Assembly (NCBI GenBank): GCA_041940025.1
Contig: JBGTSY010000009.1
Location: 31,709-95,708 of the forward strand
Source of the DNA: UBA5859 sp041940025
GTDB lineage: Bacteria; Pseudomonadota; Gammaproteobacteria; UBA5859
Reading direction: 5' to 3'
DNA: 64,000 nucleotides
Made by a program: the position numbers and the translations under genes. Positions 53,852 to 63,316 of the stretch are shown here, piece after piece; position 1 is the stretch's first letter, and every line of letters begins with the position of its first letter. Under the pieces are notes generated by a model. That model was given only the letters and a program-made list of their open reading frames with translations, did no database searches and had not been told where the DNA came from.

Positions 53852-55390
53852 TTGAATTCAGGCATTCCAGTACTAGATGAGTCTTTAGGAGGATATCCCG
53901 GCGAATTGCCATTGACTATCATTGGTCAGTCCGGTACCGGGAAAACGGTGTTGGCATTGCAACTTGCCAGTGCATCTGCTGCTCGAGGCGAGCCATGCTT
54001 GTTTGTGACGACAGAATCTGGTGAGGCCGTGTACAGTCAAGCCGTGGCCATGCTCCCTAAATGTGACGAGCTGTTTGCCCGCGAGCAAATGGTCCTACTT
54101 GAACAGTTTCCCTCTGCGCCCTATCTACTCAAGTCTCATCATATGCAGGCGTATGTGGAGGCGCTGACAGCTTATCACGGACAAGCAAAATTATGGGTGT
54201 TGGATTCCGTAGATAGCCTATTTGCTGATCTGTTTTCTCTGGAACAGATTCGTCTGCAACTGCGGCAGTTAATTCTGCTGGCGAAAGAGCGGGGATGTCG
54301 AATCATCTTCACTCTCAGAGAAGAGTCCTCAGTTCAAAATCCTGGATTAAATAGGGTGCTCAGTGATTTGAGTGGTGCGGTGGTGACCTTGACGGATCAT
54401 GTCACAGTCGGGCGAGAACTGAGGGTGAACAAGTCAAGAATCACTGAACCGAAACGTACCAAACTTGGATTCCAAATCAAAAGAACCGGTTTGGTTCCGA
54501 TGCTGACAAGATCCGATATGGCGGGTGAGGATCTGGCTTCCACACAAGATACGCTGCCTGCCAGCATTCGTTTGCGCACTATGGTGGTCACCGAAGATAA
54601 AGAATTTGGACAACAGATGGTGCGCTCCTTTAAAAACCATTTAACTCTGTCGCTGGTGAATAATTTTTCGGGCACTTTTGAGCATTACATGCTCCAGGGG
54701 CCAGATGTGCTGATTTTAGATGCAAAATCCAAGTCGGATCAGGACTCGATATTCCGCATTATTAATGCGTTGAGGGCGCACGGGAGCGTCATACCCATTA
54801 TTGTACTCGCTCAATTTGTTGGCCGCTCACTGGACCGATTGGGTTTTATTGCCAGGGGTGCCACTTCAGCGATGGAGCGCAGCGCTAGTCCCTTTGAATT
54901 GTTACATAAGATCCACAGTCTCAGTCACCATCCTGAATGGATCCCGGCTCCAGGTTTCGCCCAAGGGCATCGGCTCACAACCAAATTTGAGGGTACCACG
55001 GATGCGGACAGTCATTTTGAGTCTCAGTGGCAAAAGGCTCAAAATTTAGAGCAAACACTTGGAATTGAATATACAATCACAGAGGTCACCGTTTCCGATA
55101 AAGAACAGTTGGCTGCGGTGCATTCGATTGTGCAGCAGCAAATCAGAGATGACGATGCTGTGATACAGATCGGAGACAATAGTGTGAAGTTGTTGCTCTC
55201 TGCCACTCAAAATCGAGTGGCCGCCGAGGTGGTACAACAACGTCTTGAAAAGAATATGCGTGAACAATTGCCAAATTTGAGCAAAGGGTTAGACTGGCGT
55301 TATCACGGTCTTTCTATGGGTGATGAAAACCTGACCGTGTCTAATAACGCACAGGATAGCTCCGTTCAAACATCTGGCACAGAAATTTAA
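53852..55390 (+). CDS. KaiC/RecA-like ATPase with receiver-like and degenerate GGDEF-like regions
   Basis: The 512-residue protein starts with a KaiC-type opening (SGIPVLDESLGGYPGELPLT), Walker A GQSGTGKT, and Walker B LWVLDSVDSL, through about residue 225. A second part (about 235-360) has alternating beta-alpha segments like a receiver domain, with Asp in VLILDAKS at the phospho-acceptor place. The end (about 390-490) reads IRDDDAVIQIGDNSVKLLLS, the layout of a GGDEF domain whose signature has become IGDNS, so no cyclase activity is expected. I infer a cytoplasmic regulator of the synthase, perhaps sensing phosphorylation or a nucleotide. TTG start with a weak upstream site. Confidence 0.72.
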   Translation: MNSGIPVLDESLGGYPGELPLTIIGQSGTGKTVLALQLASASAARGEPCLFVTTESGEAVYSQAVAMLPKCDELFAREQMVLLEQFPSAPYLLKSHHMQAYVEALTAYHGQAKLWVLDSVDSLFADLFSLEQIRLQLRQLILLAKERGCRIIFTLREESSVQNPGLNRVLSDLSGAVVTLTDHVTVGRELRVNKSRITEPKRTKLGFQIKRTGLVPMLTRSDMAGEDLASTQDTLPASIRLRTMVVTEDKEFGQQMVRSFKNHLTLSLVNNFSGTFEHYMLQGPDVLILDAKSKSDQDSIFRIINALRAHGSVIPIIVLAQFVGRSLDRLGFIARGATSAMERSASPFELLHKIHSLSHHPEWIPAPGFAQGHRLTTKFEGTTDADSHFESQWQKAQNLEQTLGIEYTITEVTVSDKEQLAAVHSIVQQQIRDDDAVIQIGDNSVKLLLSATQNRVAAEVVQQRLEKNMREQLPNLSKGLDWRYHGLSMGDENLTVSNNAQDSSVQTSGTEI

Positions 55391-55398
55391 AACCTATC

Positions 55399-56397
55399 GT
55401 GTCTGCCAGATATTTTACAACTCTATTTGTGACGACCATTTCTATTTTGGCAATATGGATGGCTCCGTTCGCCCTTCTACACGCAGAATCCCTGTTTCTT
55501 TTAAATAGACATTGGCAACCGGGTGGTCAATCGGAATGCCACTATACCGAAGATAACGCTTCACTTCAGTGGTCCCGCTGTGATCTCGTTGCCAGTTTGC
55601 AGGCTGAGTCAAAACTATCATTGCGCGTGTCACGCCTCTCCCTAGAAGGAGAAATCTTTCGCGCCTCTGGAACAACGGACAGAGAGAGTGATAGCGGAAC
55701 GGGTGTGGCGATTTTTTATCAAGAGCAGATTACGCCGAGTTGGCAAGTTAATGTTGGCGGCGGTGTGGTCGAGTTTGATCAAGCAGACTCAATACAAGAG
55801 GTTGAGGCGCAATTAAATTATTATCTTGCAGGAGGGAGTGTCGGGTTTCAAATCCAGCAAGGGGGGTTGATAACCCTCAGTCCGGCCATTGAGGGGCATC
55901 TTGCGGATATTACCTTTAATAGCTACACACTGAGCGATTGGCGTCCTTGGGGCGACCGTGTCGTCACCTACATTCAATATTCAGGATCACGGCTGTCAGA
56001 TAATAATGACGTGCAATCTCTCTATTTTAGTTATCAATATACCCCGTTTGCGATGCGTCCCTTGGCAGTGATGTTATCTAGTTATAATACAACCTATGCC
56101 ACCGATGTGGCTGGTTATTACAGTCCAGAATTAGACTATAGTTTATCTCTTACCTTGATGAATGAACATGATCTCAATGAGGTGAGCGCGTTCGATTATC
56201 AACTGACTGTTGGTCGTTCCTGGAGTAGGATCGAAGGCGTGAATGAACCGGCGAATACCTATCGAGTGCAATGTCGATACCTGTGGCAATTGCACAGGTG
56301 GCAAGGACACTTTGCGCTATTCAGTAGTTCGTCAAATCGTGACGGATCCAATTATAGAACCAAAGGTGGTGAGTTTTTACTTGAGATAGAGTTCTAA
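55399..56397 (+). CDS. Predicted outer-membrane beta-barrel protein of the EPS cluster
   Basis: The 332-residue product has a signal peptide (TTISILAIWMAPFALLHAES) and then repeated amphipathic strands, for example WQVNVGGGVVEFDQ, YYLAGGSVGFQIQQG and YRVQCRYLWQLHRWQGHFAL. It ends FLLEIEF, with the C-terminal Phe typical of Bam-assembled barrels. Probably the export porin of the polysaccharide, a smaller counterpart of PgaA/AlgE-like barrels without TPR repeats. GTG start, no clear ribosome site. Three bases before the synthase gene. Confidence 0.75.
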   Translation: MSARYFTTLFVTTISILAIWMAPFALLHAESLFLLNRHWQPGGQSECHYTEDNASLQWSRCDLVASLQAESKLSLRVSRLSLEGEIFRASGTTDRESDSGTGVAIFYQEQITPSWQVNVGGGVVEFDQADSIQEVEAQLNYYLAGGSVGFQIQQGGLITLSPAIEGHLADITFNSYTLSDWRPWGDRVVTYIQYSGSRLSDNNDVQSLYFSYQYTPFAMRPLAVMLSSYNTTYATDVAGYYSPELDYSLSLTLMNEHDLNEVSAFDYQLTVGRSWSRIEGVNEPANTYRVQCRYLWQLHRWQGHFALFSSSSNRDGSNYRTKGGEFLLEIEF

Positions 56398-56400
56398 ACT

Positions 56401-57717
56401 ATGAGCATCAACCGAGTGATATATACTTTTATGCTCCTGGTGTTCCTAGCAGGTTTTGGAATCATTACCTATCTCGCCGCTATCAAGATATATGCTTTGC
56501 CTGTGCCTGCTGGAGTCGATTGGAACGATTTCTTGCGGATTCTGTTTTTTGCCACGTTGATCTTGATTACCCTAAGATATCTTGGTTTGATAATTTGTTC
56601 TTTCCTATATTCCCTGAGGGGGCATCCCGAACAATCGGACTATTTGCCCTCATTGTCAATCATCATGCCTGCTTACAACGAAGAGTTAGTGATAAAGGAG
56701 GCATTGAACGCATTATTGAATCTTAATTATCCCGATTACGAAATAATTGTTGTCGACGATGGATCAACGGATGCCACCTACGCGTTGGCGAAACAGTTTT
56801 GCCAGCAAGAAGGCACTGCTCGGGTACGCATATTACAACAAAAAAACATGGGTAAGTCGGAAGCGCTGAACCGAGGAATTTTGGCGGCGCATGGTGAGAT
56901 CATCCTCTGTGTGGATGGGGATTCAAAGGTGGATGCCGAATCGCTTAAGTATTCTGTCCAACATTTTGCGAATCCAAAAGTGGGCGCTGTGGCGGGCAAT
57001 GTGAAGGTGGCAAATCGACAATATTTAATTTGTAGATTGCAAGCATTGGAATACATAGAGGGATTAAACTTATTACGCTCTGCCCAGGCATTTTTTAGTG
57101 CTGTGAGCATCGTGCCAGGTCCAATAGGTCTGTTTCGTACGCAGGCGATTTTGGATGTAGGCGGTTATGATCTCGATACTTTCGCAGAGGATTGTGATTT
57201 AACGCTGAAGCTGATGGAGACAGGTTGGTTGATAGAGTATCAACCACAAGCCATTGCCTGGACAGAAGCCCCAGAAAGCCTAGAGTCGTTATTAAAACAA
57301 CGATATCGGTGGACTCGGGGTATTTTACAAGCAATCAGTAAACACGCCATTCGCTGGACAGACAGCAAGAGGCCACTGGCCTTATCATTTTGGCTTCTAT
57401 ATATGGGCGTAGAGGCGACTTTATGGCCCATTATTAATCTCAGTAGCTTTGCTTTGTTTGCCTATTTTATGTTGTTCACTTCTTTTGGGGATATGTATTG
57501 GATCTATTGGTGGTCGCTGTTAACGTTTTTGGATGTGCTTGCGGCGATATATTGCATTGCTTCCGAAAATGAGGATTGGTCATTGGCACCTCTTGCCGTC
57601 ATTTATCGCATGTTTTTTTCCTTGATGGTGGATATCACCAAACTACTGGGCACACTTGAGGAATTATTTGATATTAAAATGGAGTGGGGTAAATTAGAGC
57701 GTAAGGGACGATTGTGA
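56401..57717 (+). CDS. Processive GT2 polysaccharide synthase (PgaC-like)
   Basis: The 438-residue membrane protein has two N-terminal helices, a GT-A domain and three or four C-terminal helices. GT2 motifs in order: SIIMPAYNEELVIKEAL, IIVVDDGSTDAT, LCVDGDSKVD, the ED box TFAEDCDLTLKL and the processive QRYRW box (LLKQRYRWTRG). This is the plan of PgaC and hyaluronan/cellulose-type synthases, which couple polymerisation to translocation. With a deacetylase two genes down, a beta-linked N-acetylhexosamine polymer is plausible but not proven. Confidence 0.93.
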   Translation: MSINRVIYTFMLLVFLAGFGIITYLAAIKIYALPVPAGVDWNDFLRILFFATLILITLRYLGLIICSFLYSLRGHPEQSDYLPSLSIIMPAYNEELVIKEALNALLNLNYPDYEIIVVDDGSTDATYALAKQFCQQEGTARVRILQQKNMGKSEALNRGILAAHGEIILCVDGDSKVDAESLKYSVQHFANPKVGAVAGNVKVANRQYLICRLQALEYIEGLNLLRSAQAFFSAVSIVPGPIGLFRTQAILDVGGYDLDTFAEDCDLTLKLMETGWLIEYQPQAIAWTEAPESLESLLKQRYRWTRGILQAISKHAIRWTDSKRPLALSFWLLYMGVEATLWPIINLSSFALFAYFMLFTSFGDMYWIYWWSLLTFLDVLAAIYCIASENEDWSLAPLAVIYRMFFSLMVDITKLLGTLEELFDIKMEWGKLERKGRL

Positions 57718-57938
57718 CGATAGATTGGCAAGCTATCGTTTCGCTGGCTACGTCACCGCATGCCGTAGCCAGTGTGGTGATTATCGCCACCTTTGTGACT
57801 TTGATTTTAAGTCTGATTACCTATTTACGATTTCGTTATAAGCAGCAACAGGAACGGCGAAAGGCAAATGTTGAATTACCCCAATTTTTCCGCAGAATAG
57901 AACCCATGCAAGAAAGCGAACAAGAGAGTAAGAAATGA
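57714..57938 (+). CDS. Small single-helix membrane protein of the EPS synthase unit
   Basis: The 74-residue product has one helix (ASVVIIATFVTLILSLITYL) and a basic, Gln/Glu-rich cytoplasmic tail (RFRYKQQQERRKANVELPQF). Its GTG start overlaps the synthase stop and its stop overlaps the deacetylase start, so all three are translated together. Size and place suggest a synthase partner like PgaD or BcsF, without sequence similarity that I can see. Confidence 0.82.
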   Translation: MTIDWQAIVSLATSPHAVASVVIIATFVTLILSLITYLRFRYKQQQERRKANVELPQFFRRIEPMQESEQESKK

Positions 57939-59740
57939 ATCAAGTTGTCATACGGTGGGGCTTGTCAATTGTCCTGTTAGTGGGTTTCGCCGCGTTGGTG
58001 ATTACTGGTACGGGCTCCTATCACAAAAACCACACCAAAGATTCTGCGGAAGTTGAACTGACAATAGTTGCCGATGCTGTCCCGCCACTGGAAGAATTGA
58101 CCGAACCAATCGAGCCGTTAATCACGGTGGCATATTGGCAGATAGATGCACAAAGTAAAGACTGGCACTTTAGAGAGCGTGAACAACGTTGGCGCAAAAA
58201 TTTGGCTTCTCGTCGAATACAGCTTTCCGTGATACGTGAACTATCTGATTTAAACGAGATAACAAGCAAAACACTCATTCTGGCCGATGCGGAGAATTTA
58301 AGGCGAACTCAACTAGCAGAAGTGTATAAATTGCTCAGGCGAGGTTATAAAATTGTGATGACCGGTTGGGTTGCAAAAGATACGGATAAAAACTACAGGC
58401 AGATGAAGCAGCTGTTAGGTGTGCACAAAATCGTCTCATTGCCTAAAGAGAAGAGTTATTTCGTCACCGCGGGTGAAAGATCCCGATTTAATGCAGGCAC
58501 CTTGCCCGGTGCGCGAATCGATCTCGGCACCATAGCAGAAGTCCCTGCTGTGCAATTATCGAACAAGCAAAGCTTGCCTGGTGCTTGGTATTGGTCTAAA
58601 TGGCGGCTTAAGCCACAAGAAACCATTTCCACTGCATTTGTTGCCCGTCAGATCGATTCGGGTCATTTAGTATGGCTGGGATTCCATCCTGAATTGATTC
58701 AGCCAGATCCTGACTCTCAGAAAGCGGCTCGGGCGCTTTTTAGTAGCCTGGCAGATTTTTTCTTAAATCAAGCCACCGTTGAGCTTGCTCCTTGGCCAAA
58801 ATCCTATCGCTCTGCGGCACTGTTTGCTATGGATACAGAAGATAAGTTTGGCAATGCCGAGGAAGTGTATCAATTGTCGAAAAAGAACAAGCTGCCAATT
58901 ACCTATTTCATCTTAGGAAAAGATGCAGAGCAGCATCAGGACTTAGTGTCTAAATTGTCTACAGATGGTGAGATTGCAAGTCATAGCTACCTACACGACT
59001 CTTATGAAGAGAATGCGCGTGATATTCAAGAAAAAAGACTCAGTAAAGTGCGCACTCAGTTGACAGAGATGGGTTATGCAGATGCCATTGGATTTAGGCC
59101 GCCTTATGAAGCTTATAATAGCCATACTGTTCCGGCCTTGGTAAAAAATGGATTCAAGTATATGGCTGGGGATACCAACTTGGCGTCAATGGCTATCAGA
59201 ACAGTCACCCTAAGCGACAATTCTGTGTTTTATTTGATTCCTAGAAGTTTCATTGACGACTATGAAGTGCTTGACGATTTGGAGTTACAGTCTGAAAAAG
59301 ATATTTTGGCTTTGATTCGTCCAGATATTGCATTGGCACACCATAATCAGGGTTTGTATTACTTTTCTTTTCATACTCAAATGTTTGCCATTCCAAAACG
59401 CCTAAAGATATTGGAAAAAATTATGAATGAAACCGCGCGAGAGCATGTCTGGGTGGCGACCGCGAAAGAGTTAGTGGAGTGGTGGCGCTTACGAAGCGAG
59501 ATTAATGTGGAAACAAGCCAGGAGAATAATGCTGTCTCGATAACTGTTGTCAATCAGGGAGACGAGGTTATTCCACCATTTAGTTTATATCTATACTCTT
59601 TACCAAAGACAGTGGCACGAATAAAAGAAGATTCGTCAGAGATTAAAATACACAACAGTGAGGACCGGGCCGAACTAAGATTCGGTGAATTACGCTCGAA
59701 TAGCACTGTCCATGTCAGTCTAGAGTTAGCACAACCTTAG
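57935..59740 (+). CDS. Polysaccharide deacetylase (NodB-type) with extra N- and C-terminal domains
   Basis: The 601-residue exported protein has an N-terminal anchor (WGLSIVLLVGFAALVITGTG), a region of about 200 residues with a flavodoxin/amidotransferase-like look (VWLGFHPELIQPDP), then a NodB domain: ALFAMDTEDKFG (Asp300, Asp303), SHSYLHDSY (His350, His354) and GFRPPYEAYN. From about 510 a beta-sandwich tail follows. Zinc ligands Asp and His-x3-His are complete, so it should be active. Parallels PgaB, whose deacetylase modifies PNAG, but the glycosidase half of PgaB is here a separate gene next door. Confidence 0.9.
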   Translation: MNQVVIRWGLSIVLLVGFAALVITGTGSYHKNHTKDSAEVELTIVADAVPPLEELTEPIEPLITVAYWQIDAQSKDWHFREREQRWRKNLASRRIQLSVIRELSDLNEITSKTLILADAENLRRTQLAEVYKLLRRGYKIVMTGWVAKDTDKNYRQMKQLLGVHKIVSLPKEKSYFVTAGERSRFNAGTLPGARIDLGTIAEVPAVQLSNKQSLPGAWYWSKWRLKPQETISTAFVARQIDSGHLVWLGFHPELIQPDPDSQKAARALFSSLADFFLNQATVELAPWPKSYRSAALFAMDTEDKFGNAEEVYQLSKKNKLPITYFILGKDAEQHQDLVSKLSTDGEIASHSYLHDSYEENARDIQEKRLSKVRTQLTEMGYADAIGFRPPYEAYNSHTVPALVKNGFKYMAGDTNLASMAIRTVTLSDNSVFYLIPRSFIDDYEVLDDLELQSEKDILALIRPDIALAHHNQGLYYFSFHTQMFAIPKRLKILEKIMNETAREHVWVATAKELVEWWRLRSEINVETSQENNAVSITVVNQGDEVIPPFSLYLYSLPKTVARIKEDSSEIKIHNSEDRAELRFGELRSNSTVHVSLELAQP

Positions 59741-59753
59741 TTATTTTTTTGCC

Positions 59754-60770
59754 GTGATTATTTTTTCGCATAATCTTAGAACCCGTTTGTCTCAGTGTTG
59801 CCTAATTGTCCTTTTATTGATTGGTTCCACTTCACCGTTGCACGCGAGACTTTGGCCCATCAAACCAGAATCACCACTGCTTCTAGGTGTGGGGGATCGA
59901 GTGGATTGGTTCACCCACCGTGTGAGAAGGGCGACTTGGAGTAGTGCCAAGGCTTTGGGGCAACCCACAGATTTATTGATGATCTGGTTGCCTAGGGGAT
60001 GGAAATCATCATGGATCCCGGAGCGACGTCTCAAGCAACTAAACAAGGATGGGACCATACCGGTGATACTTCACTATTATTTTGAGGATCGCATCAGTCA
60101 ACAGGCGATAGAGCGTGATCGAGACAGTTGGCATCAGAGTTTGCGGCATATGGGAAAACTGCTGAAAGATATTCATCCCGTCTTAATAGTGCTTGAACCA
60201 GAATTTAACGACGCACCACCCGCAGGGGAAACCCACACCATGCAGTGGCCCCAGCTGGCGAATGAACTATCCGTGGCAATCGACATAGTCCGGGAGCAAG
60301 CGCCCCACGCAATGATTTCCGTGGGCGCGGGAGATTTTTCGCCCACTCGGAATTTAGAACCCGTGATTTGGCCCCTTGTTCATAAATTAGACTTTTTAGC
60401 CTACCAGGAGATGCGTGCGGACACCGATCCTGACTATCGTACCGCAGACTATTTGAATGTGGGAGATGCGGCAGTAGAGTATGCGGCATATCTGAAACAA
60501 TTCGGATTACCTATATTATTGGCCTATGTAGCGCTTTCAAGTCATGGGGATTGGGAGCAGAAGCAGAAAACCATGTTGCAACAACTTCGTAGTAAAAATG
60601 ATCAATTGAAGCAGAATGGCGTCTTCGGAGTGAGTTATTTTCAACTGTTTGACGACCCCCAGCATCAGGGCTATTTTAAAGCAGCAGAAAAGCATTTTGG
60701 ATTGTATACCCATGACGGGACTGCAAAACCCGCAGCAGAAGTGTTCAAAGAGTGGGGCTGGCAGCGGTAG
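59754..60770 (+). CDS. Glycoside-hydrolase-like TIM-barrel protein, exported
   Basis: The 338-residue product has a signal peptide (QCCLIVLLLIGSTSPLHARL) and a barrel-like sequence with strand ends typical of clan GH-A enzymes: TIPVILHYYFED, HPVLIVLEPEFNDAP with a candidate acid Glu, MISVGAGDFS, LDFLAYQEMRAD and FGVSYFQLFDDPQ. Family not assigned. It is the last gene of the EPS cluster and could trim or edit the polymer in the periplasm, as PslG, PelA and the PgaB C-domain do in other systems. GTG start. Confidence 0.7.
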   Translation: MIIFSHNLRTRLSQCCLIVLLLIGSTSPLHARLWPIKPESPLLLGVGDRVDWFTHRVRRATWSSAKALGQPTDLLMIWLPRGWKSSWIPERRLKQLNKDGTIPVILHYYFEDRISQQAIERDRDSWHQSLRHMGKLLKDIHPVLIVLEPEFNDAPPAGETHTMQWPQLANELSVAIDIVREQAPHAMISVGAGDFSPTRNLEPVIWPLVHKLDFLAYQEMRADTDPDYRTADYLNVGDAAVEYAAYLKQFGLPILLAYVALSSHGDWEQKQKTMLQQLRSKNDQLKQNGVFGVSYFQLFDDPQHQGYFKAAEKHFGLYTHDGTAKPAAEVFKEWGWQR

Positions 60771-60820
60771 CACGTTCACTCAAAGACGATTATGAGACAA
60801 GGAAGGATCGTGCCTTTACC

Positions 60821-61471
60821 ATGAGCCAATCACTTCAATTCAAAGCAGACTGCCGCAAGTGTTCTAGATTGAGCCATTACCTCGACGAGGTGTCTGCTCA
60901 ATTTCCTGATTATTTTGCACGGCCCGTGCCGCCGTTCGGTGATCCAAATGCACGGTTACTGATTGTGGGATTGGCGCCTGGGATGCACGGCGCGAATCGT
61001 ACAGGCAGGCCCTTTACCGGAGATTTCGCAGGCATTTTGCTCTACCAAACTTTGTTTGATTTCGGATTTGCGAGTGGCGCTGAATCCATCTCTGCGACCG
61101 ATGGGTTGCAGTTGAAAAATTGCCGAATCACCAATGCAGTAAAATGTTTGCCCCCGGCAAATAAGCCTAATACTGACGAGGTAAAGGCGTGTAATTCCTT
61201 TTTGCGAGCAGAATTGGCATCGCTACCTGAACAGAGTGCGGTAGTGGCTTTGGGCAGTATTGCTCATCAGGCTGTTCTGCGCGCCCTTGAGTTGAAACAA
61301 AAGGACTGTGCCTTTGGCCATGGCGCACAACATCGTGTCTCGCCTGAGTTAACGTTGTTCGATTCTTACCATTGCAGTCGTTACAACACGCAAACGAAAC
61401 GACTCACCACTGAGATGTTCCGTGCTATATTTGAAGAAGTAACAGTATTCTTAAATCGAAATAATGAATGA
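60821..61471 (+). CDS. Uracil-DNA glycosylase, family 5 (UDGb)-like
   Basis: The 216-residue DNA-repair enzyme has the UDG motif A VGLAPGMHGANRTGRPFTGD characteristic of family 5, and motif B-like FDSYHCSRYNTQT. Cysteines in DCRKCSRL, NAVKCLPP and KACNSFL fit the four ligands of an Fe-S cluster. I chose ATG 60821 (MSQSLQFKADC) since AAGGAAGG lies upstream, though 14 bases away; the frame extends to 60752 over the previous gene. Overlaps uvrC by eight bases, a DNA-repair pairing. Confidence 0.9.
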   Translation: MSQSLQFKADCRKCSRLSHYLDEVSAQFPDYFARPVPPFGDPNARLLIVGLAPGMHGANRTGRPFTGDFAGILLYQTLFDFGFASGAESISATDGLQLKNCRITNAVKCLPPANKPNTDEVKACNSFLRAELASLPEQSAVVALGSIAHQAVLRALELKQKDCAFGHGAQHRVSPELTLFDSYHCSRYNTQTKRLTTEMFRAIFEEVTVFLNRNNE

Positions 61472-63290
61472 ACCACACGCATTCGATTCTCAATCCGTTA
61501 TCTCTTGTCTGAGTACTCAGCCCGGTGTCTATCAGATGTATGATGATGGGGGAGAGTTGCTCTATGTGGGTAAAGCGAAAAACCTAAAAAAAAGAGTCAG
61601 CAGCTATTTTAGTCGCTCAGCGCTAGAGGCGAAAACGCTCTCTATGGTGCGTCAAATCGCCCGCATTGAGGTGACTGTGACTCGTACTGAGACCGAGGCT
61701 TTGCTGTTGGAAGCCAACTTAATTAAAGCGCACCGTCCTAAGTACAATATTTTACTCAGGGACGATAAATCTTACCCCTATATCTATCTGTCAAATGACA
61801 AGTTTCCGCGTCTGGGAATACACCGTGGTGCCAAACGCGCCGATGGTCGTTATTTTGGTCCCTATCCGAGCGCAGCTGCGGCGCGCGAGAGTCTTAGTGT
61901 GTTGCAGAAGCTTTTTCCTGTTCGTCAGTGCGAGGAGAGTTATTTTCGCCACCGAAGTCGTGCCTGTTTGCAATATCAGATTGGCCGCTGTAGTGGTCCT
62001 TGCGTGGGTTTGGTGGCAGAAAAGGAATATGCAAACGAGGTCAATCATGTTGTCCTGTTTTTAGAGGGCCGTAGTGATGAGCTTGTGTCGGATCTGATGC
62101 AAAAAATGGACGCCGTCGCTGAGAAGCAACAATATGAACAGGCTGCACGTTATCGTGATCAGATTAATAGTCTACGTAAAATTCAAGAAAACCAGATAGT
62201 GAGCCGAACCCACGGAGACTTTGATGTATTAGCTTGTGTGTTCCAGGGGGGCGTTGTTGTGGTGCATCAACTTATCTTTAGAGGGGGGAGATTGTTAGGC
62301 AGTCAATCCCACCAACCGCGTATTCCATTGGCTGAGACTAAAGATGAAATATTAAGCGCATTTATTTCCCAATATTATCTGCACGGAAAACAGAGGCAGG
62401 AATTACCGAAATTATTACTCGTAGATGTCGCCATTACCGATCGCCAACTGTTGATCGAGTCTTTATCTGCGTACAAAAATAGTCAGGTGAGTATCGAAGT
62501 TCCAAAACGAGGGGATCGTCTGCGTTGGATGCAGATGGCCAGAGAAAACGCGCACGTCACCCTCAACGCACACTTGGCAGGCAAACAGGGAATGCGGGAG
62601 AGACTCGCCAATCTAATGGAAGAATTAGATCTAGAAGAGTGGCCAAAACGTATCGAGTGCTTCGATGTCAGTCACACGCAAGGAGAACGTGCCGTCGCAT
62701 CCTGTGTGGTGTTTGATTTAGCTGGGCCGGTCAAATCCGATTATCGACGCTACAACATGAGAGAAGGAGTAGGCGGGGATGATTATGCCTCATTGTCTCA
62801 GGCATTGATGCGGCGCTATCAGAATGCGCGGGAACAGACCATGACCTTACCCGATCTGATTTTGATCGATGGCGGTAAAGGACAACTTGCTGTCGCCAAT
62901 GAGGTGATGCAAGAGTTACAACTTACCCACATCAAGTTGGTGGGGGTGGCTAAAGGACGGGCGAGGAAACCTGGCGCCGAACAACTGTTTTTTGCCAATC
63001 GGACCCATGGGAAACTTTTGCCGCCTCACTCCATGGCGCTCGCCTTGATTCAGGAGATAAGGGATGAAGCGCATCGATTCGCCATTATGGGGCATCGGGG
63101 CAGAAGAGACAAAGCGCGCACTCAGTCAGAATTGGAGCAAATCGAAGGGGTCGGTCCAAAAAGACGGCAGCAATTATTACGTCATTTTGGAGGATTGTCT
63201 GGTATAAAGCGAGCGGGAGTGGATGATCTGTGTCGTGTGGGCGGGATCAATCGAGACTTAGCTCAAAGAATATACGATACTTACCACTAA
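61464..63290 (+). CDS. uvrC: UvrABC excinuclease subunit C
   Basis: Makes both incisions in nucleotide-excision repair. The 608-residue product has the GIY-YIG domain (QPGVYQMYDDGGELLYVGKA), UvrB-binding helices (AEKQQYEQAARYRDQINSLR), the RNase-H-like 5' nuclease (ECFDVSHTQGERAVASCVVF, LILIDGGKGQL) and tandem HhH (EGVGPKRRQQLLRHFGG). Full length. Followed by pgsA as in many gammaproteobacteria, but gacA/uvrY, usual upstream, is replaced by the glycosylase gene. Confidence 0.98.
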   Translation: MNEPHAFDSQSVISCLSTQPGVYQMYDDGGELLYVGKAKNLKKRVSSYFSRSALEAKTLSMVRQIARIEVTVTRTETEALLLEANLIKAHRPKYNILLRDDKSYPYIYLSNDKFPRLGIHRGAKRADGRYFGPYPSAAAARESLSVLQKLFPVRQCEESYFRHRSRACLQYQIGRCSGPCVGLVAEKEYANEVNHVVLFLEGRSDELVSDLMQKMDAVAEKQQYEQAARYRDQINSLRKIQENQIVSRTHGDFDVLACVFQGGVVVVHQLIFRGGRLLGSQSHQPRIPLAETKDEILSAFISQYYLHGKQRQELPKLLLVDVAITDRQLLIESLSAYKNSQVSIEVPKRGDRLRWMQMARENAHVTLNAHLAGKQGMRERLANLMEELDLEEWPKRIECFDVSHTQGERAVASCVVFDLAGPVKSDYRRYNMREGVGGDDYASLSQALMRRYQNAREQTMTLPDLILIDGGKGQLAVANEVMQELQLTHIKLVGVAKGRARKPGAEQLFFANRTHGKLLPPHSMALALIQEIRDEAHRFAIMGHRGRRDKARTQSELEQIEGVGPKRRQQLLRHFGGLSGIKRAGVDDLCRVGGINRDLAQRIYDTYH

Positions 63291-63316
63291 AAATAATTGT
63301 TGACTGATGTATTGAT

